Below, one piece after another: positions 6,212 through 8,257 of a DNA stretch of 8,257 nt. The DNA comes from Erythrobacter sp. (GTDB lineage: Bacteria; Pseudomonadota; Alphaproteobacteria; Sphingomonadales; Sphingomonadaceae). Position 1 is the stretch's first letter. Every line of letters starts with the position of its first letter. The notes beneath the pieces are model-generated. The model searched no databases and had not been told where the DNA came from. It saw only the letters and a list, made by a program, of their open reading frames with translations. A program made the translations under genes and the position numbers. The DNA lies in contig JABSPI010000092.1 in the NCBI GenBank assembly GCA_013214365.1, forward strand, positions 1 through 8,257, read 5' to 3'.

Positions 6212-6229
6212 GTGATCACATTTTTCGCA
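6212..6229 (+). promoter_or_regulatory. Candidate GntR-regulator operator, copy B (upstream of aminotransferase)
   Basis: The site reads GTGATCACATTTTTCGCA, with the perfect palindrome at 6212-6219 (TGTGATCACA if flanks are included), about 160 nt before the aminotransferase ATG. It aligns to copy A upstream of the dehydrogenase: all 8 palindrome bases match, and so do 8 of 10 extension bases after a one-base gap. Orientation relative to the regulated gene is the same at both loci. Confidence 0.55.
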
Positions 6230-6241
6230 AAGAATCTTTGC
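6227..6241. promoter_or_regulatory. Inverted repeat GCAAAG-AAT-CTTTGC
   Basis: A perfect 6-bp inverted repeat with a 3-nt centre overlaps the end of operator copy B. A second palindrome, TTCGCGAA (6257-6264), lies 15 nt further. Either could be a protein site in the aminotransferase promoter. Confidence 0.4.
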
Positions 6242-6291
6242 CGGATGCGGGAAACTTTCGCGAACGACCGAGTTGAATTTTACGCGCTATC

Positions 6292-6319
6292 GGTTGGTCC
6301 GGTCACACCGGCCTCAACC
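6292..6319 (+). promoter_or_regulatory. Leader hairpin 1 of the aminotransferase mRNA
   Basis: An upper stem CCGGT/ACCGG closes a 3-nt loop (6304-6306). A lower stem GGTTGG/TCAACC includes one G-U, with a small internal loop between the two. If transcription starts near or before 6250 this folds in the 5' leader. Confidence 0.45.
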
Positions 6320-6332
6320 AAAGCATCACCCC

Positions 6333-6366
6333 GCCAAGCCCCCCCAAAAAACGGCTTGGCAGTTTT
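6333..6366 (+). promoter_or_regulatory. Leader hairpin 2, terminator-like, just before the aminotransferase ribosome site
   Basis: GCCAAGCC (6333-6340) and GGCTTGGC (6353-6360) pair perfectly around a 12-nt C5A6C loop, followed by AGTTTT and then the GAGG ribosome site (6367-6370). This resembles a weak intrinsic terminator in a leader and could act as an attenuator. CCAAAGC at 6318-6324 could pair instead with GCTTGG (6354-6359) with one bulged A, offering a competing fold. Confidence 0.45.
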
Positions 6367-6378
6367 GAGGCAAGATCG

Positions 6379-7791
6379 ATGTTACAGCACAACCCCGCCG
6401 ACCATGGTCCTGATCCAGACGGCAACGGCACCACCGAGCTTTGGCAATCGCTCGACAATGCGCACCATTTGCATCCCTTCACGGTGCACCACGAATTGCG
6501 CGATAAAAACCCGCGTGTGATGACCCATGGCAAAGGGGTCTATTTGTGGGATTCAGACGGCAATAAGATCCTCGATGGGATGGCCGGCCTGTGGTGCACA
6601 CAGCTGGGCTACGGGGTCGAGGAGCTCGCCGATGTGGCCAGCGCATCGATGAAAGAGCTGAGCTATTACAATCTGTTCTTTCAAACCACCACGCCCAATG
6701 CCGCCAAGCTGAGCGCGCTGATTGCGGAAAAAACGCCCGCCGGGCTCGACCAGATCTTCTTCGCCAGCTCCGGCTCAGAGGCCAATGACAGCGCGATCAA
6801 ATTCATTTGGTATTATTGGAACCTCAAGGGCAAGCCCAACAAGAAGGCGATCATCAGCCGCGACAAATCCTATCACGGGACGACCGTTGCCGCAGCGAGC
6901 ATGACCGGCCTGCCTTTCATGCATGATATTTTCGATCTGCCCCTGCCACAAATGAAGCATGTCGGCCCCACGCCGCATTTCTATGCCTATGGCCATGAGG
7001 GCGAGAGCGAGGCCCAATTTGCCGAACGCTGCGCGCAGGCGGTGGAAGACAAAATCCTCGAATTGGGCCCGGACAATGTCGCCGCCTTTATTGGCGAACC
7101 GGTCATGGGCGCAGGCGGATTGATGATCCCGCCCGAGGGCTATTGGCCACGGGTTGAGGCGATCTGCAAAAAATATGATGTGCTGTTGTGGTCAGACGAA
7201 GTGATTTGCGGCTTTGGCCGGACCGACAATTGGTTCGGGTGCCAAACTTATGGCTTCACCCCAGACATCATCACCATGGCCAAGGGTCTGTCGAGCGGAT
7301 ATATTCCGATCTCAGCGGTGGCGCTCAATGACGAGATCGCCACGACGATCGCCAATGCCGATAGCGAAATGGCGCATGGCTTCACCTATTCGGGCCATCC
7401 GGTCGCCTGTGCGGTGGCAATCCGCAATATCCAATTGCTCGAAGAGTTCGATCTAATCGGCGAGGCGGGCAAAACGACCTCTGACTATTTCCAGCAGAAA
7501 CTGGCCGAATTGGGGGACCATCCGCTGGTCGGGCAAACCCGCGGGATCGGCAAGCTGGGCGCGATCGAACTGGTCAAGGACAAGCCGACAAAGACCCGTT
7601 TCGATCCCGAAGGGCATGCCGGCATGACCTGTCGCCAGTTTTGCTTCGACAACGGGGTGATCATGCGCGCGGTGGATGACACGATGTTCCTCTCCCCGCC
7701 TTTGGTGATCAAGCCGGAGGAAGTGGACGAGCTGTTCGCGCTGGTGCGCAAGAGCCTTGATGACACGCACAAAGCGCTGATGTCGGCTTAA
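6379..7791 (+). CDS. spuC: SpuC-like class III PLP aminotransferase (putrescine/diamine:pyruvate type)
   Basis: The protein is 470 residues; ATG at 6379 with GAGG 8 nt upstream, stop TAA at 7789-7791. It transfers the amino group of a diamine or other omega-amine to a keto acid (pyruvate in characterised SpuC), giving an aminoaldehyde in the cytoplasm. Fold-type I features are intact: GSEAND (132-137), SYHG (164-167) stacking on PLP, SDEVICGFGR with Asp273, and TMAKGLSSGY with the Schiff-base Lys302. Blocks typical of SpuC are present: HHLHPFT, DGMAGLWC, YNLFFQT, GFTYSGHP and the C-terminal IMRAVDDTMFLSPPLVI. The length is close to the 456 residues of Pseudomonas SpuC. The GNAT gene follows after 8 nt. 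The nearby PuuC-like dehydrogenase is the natural next enzyme. Alternatives are other omega-amine:pyruvate transaminases (for example beta-alanine or taurine types), since substrate cannot be fixed from motifs alone. Confidence 0.9.
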   Translation: MLQHNPADHGPDPDGNGTTELWQSLDNAHHLHPFTVHHELRDKNPRVMTHGKGVYLWDSDGNKILDGMAGLWCTQLGYGVEELADVASASMKELSYYNLFFQTTTPNAAKLSALIAEKTPAGLDQIFFASSGSEANDSAIKFIWYYWNLKGKPNKKAIISRDKSYHGTTVAAASMTGLPFMHDIFDLPLPQMKHVGPTPHFYAYGHEGESEAQFAERCAQAVEDKILELGPDNVAAFIGEPVMGAGGLMIPPEGYWPRVEAICKKYDVLLWSDEVICGFGRTDNWFGCQTYGFTPDIITMAKGLSSGYIPISAVALNDEIATTIANADSEMAHGFTYSGHPVACAVAIRNIQLLEEFDLIGEAGKTTSDYFQQKLAELGDHPLVGQTRGIGKLGAIELVKDKPTKTRFDPEGHAGMTCRQFCFDNGVIMRAVDDTMFLSPPLVIKPEEVDELFALVRKSLDDTHKALMSA

Positions 7792-7799
7792 GCGGTGCG

Positions 7800-8257
7800 A
7801 TGGTTCACACCAACCTCTCCTCTGTGACCTCGCATCATCCCGATGACACCGCGCCGGGCGCACCCGCATGGTCGGTGACCGCGGCATCGCAGGGCGATCT
7901 GGATGCGCTGGCGCCCTTGTTTGATGCCTATCGCCAATTTTACGACCAACCCGCCGATATTGAGCGCGCGCGCAATTATCTGGGTGCTCGGCTGAGCGCG
8001 GACGAAGCGGTGATTTTCATCTGCAAGGATGCAGCAGGCGGGGCCGCCGGGTTCACCTTGCTCTATCCGACCTTCTGTTCGGTCGCCGCCGCCCCGGTTT
8101 TCGTTCTCTACGATCTGTTTGTTGCGCCCGGCAATCGCCGCATGGGCGTTGCCACCGCTCTGCTGGCCCGCGCGCAAAGTTTTGCGCTGGACAAAGGGGC
8201 GGCATGGCTCAAACTCGAAACCGCGATCGACAATCACCCCGCCCAGGCTTTGTATGA
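7800..8257 (+). CDS. GNAT-family N-acetyltransferase, 3'-truncated
   Basis: An open frame runs from the ATG at 7800 to the window edge, 152 complete codons with no stop. The first ~24 residues are a non-conserved tail. The GNAT fold then follows: AASQGDLDALAPLFDAYRQF (about 28-47) as the opening strand and helix, a central strand LYDLFVAPGNRR, and the acetyl-CoA pyrophosphate loop RRMGVATALL (Arg/Gln-x-x-Gly-x-Ala type). The final helices continue to a NHPAQALYE motif typical of the C-terminal half, so only a short end is missing. It begins 8 nt after the aminotransferase stop, with only a weak GGTG-like ribosome site, so translation is probably coupled to the upstream gene. In an amine-catabolic operon it may acetylate a polyamine or a pathway intermediate, but GNAT substrates cannot be predicted from this sequence. 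Confidence 0.87.
   Translation, partial: MVHTNLSSVTSHHPDDTAPGAPAWSVTAASQGDLDALAPLFDAYRQFYDQPADIERARNYLGARLSADEAVIFICKDAAGGAAGFTLLYPTFCSVAAAPVFVLYDLFVAPGNRRMGVATALLARAQSFALDKGAAWLKLETAIDNHPAQALY

Larger units (their letters stand above)
6061..6378. other. 318-nt divergent regulatory region
   Basis: No gene is supported between the regulator start and the aminotransferase start. The region should hold both promoters. From left to right it contains an ATGACA-TT-TGTCAT inverted repeat, the GTGATCAC element, a GCAAAG-AAT-CTTTGC inverted repeat, a TTCGCGAA palindrome, and two hairpins just before the aminotransferase ribosome site. TTGTGA at 6211 with AATCTT 17 nt later is a weak promoter candidate for the plus strand that would overlap the operator. 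I would not assert it. Confidence 0.7.

Noticed and set aside
6190..6240. Sigma-70-type promoters for the aminotransferase (TTGCGC or TTGTGA with weak -10 boxes)
   Set aside because: Each -10 candidate matches only about half of the consensus, so I did not list a promoter as a feature.
7453..8237. Minus-strand open frames (7453-7887 and 7788-8237) at the right end
   Set aside because: They are antisense to the aminotransferase C-terminus and the GNAT gene. The plus-strand GNAT frame has the acetyl-CoA loop and a start coupled to the upstream stop.

Overview
The window is GC-rich with tightly packed genes, GATC-rich coding sequence and strong AGGAGG- or GGGGA-type ribosome sites. This, and the protein families present, suggest the chromosome of an alphaproteobacterium, plausibly a sphingomonad or Erythrobacteraceae member. 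That is an inference from style and gene content: no rRNA or other phylogenetic marker is present. I see no tRNA, CRISPR array, insertion sequence or prophage gene.

Layout. (1) Bases 1-1547, plus strand: the C-terminal ~514 residues of a YtcJ-type amidohydrolase whose N-terminus lies left of the window. (2) About 1595-1628: a strong bidirectional terminator between convergent genes. (3) 1675-2642, minus strand: a two-gene unit of unknown function. A small exported glycine-zipper protein comes first, and its stop codon overlaps the start of a lipoprotein (TAATG). (4) 2809-5070, minus strand: a PuuC-like aldehyde dehydrogenase followed after 6 nt by a class I glutamine amidotransferase-fold hydrolase. 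(5) 5338-6060, minus strand: a GntR-family regulator with an FCD ligand domain. (6) 6379-8257, plus strand: a SpuC-like class III aminotransferase, followed after 8 nt by a GNAT acetyltransferase that runs off the right edge.

Blocks 4-6 look like a polyamine or diamine catabolic locus. The aminotransferase would convert a diamine such as putrescine to an aminoaldehyde, and the dehydrogenase would oxidise that to an amino acid such as GABA. The amidotransferase-fold enzyme may remove a gamma-glutamyl group, and the GNAT protein may acetylate an amine. The regulator sits between the two catabolic transcription units. Both upstream regions carry a matching element, GTGATCAC followed by an A/T run ending in TTTTCG-S-A, in the same orientation relative to the downstream gene. 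This is the best candidate for the regulator's operator and the most informative non-coding signal here.

The 318-nt region between regulator and aminotransferase is rich in structure: four palindromes and two consecutive strong hairpins just before the aminotransferase ribosome site. The least understood coding content is the zipper/lipoprotein pair. I find no clear evidence of a wholly new system. The strongest leads are the shared operator, the use of an ICFGHQ-type hydrolase where PuuD would be expected, and the structured aminotransferase leader.
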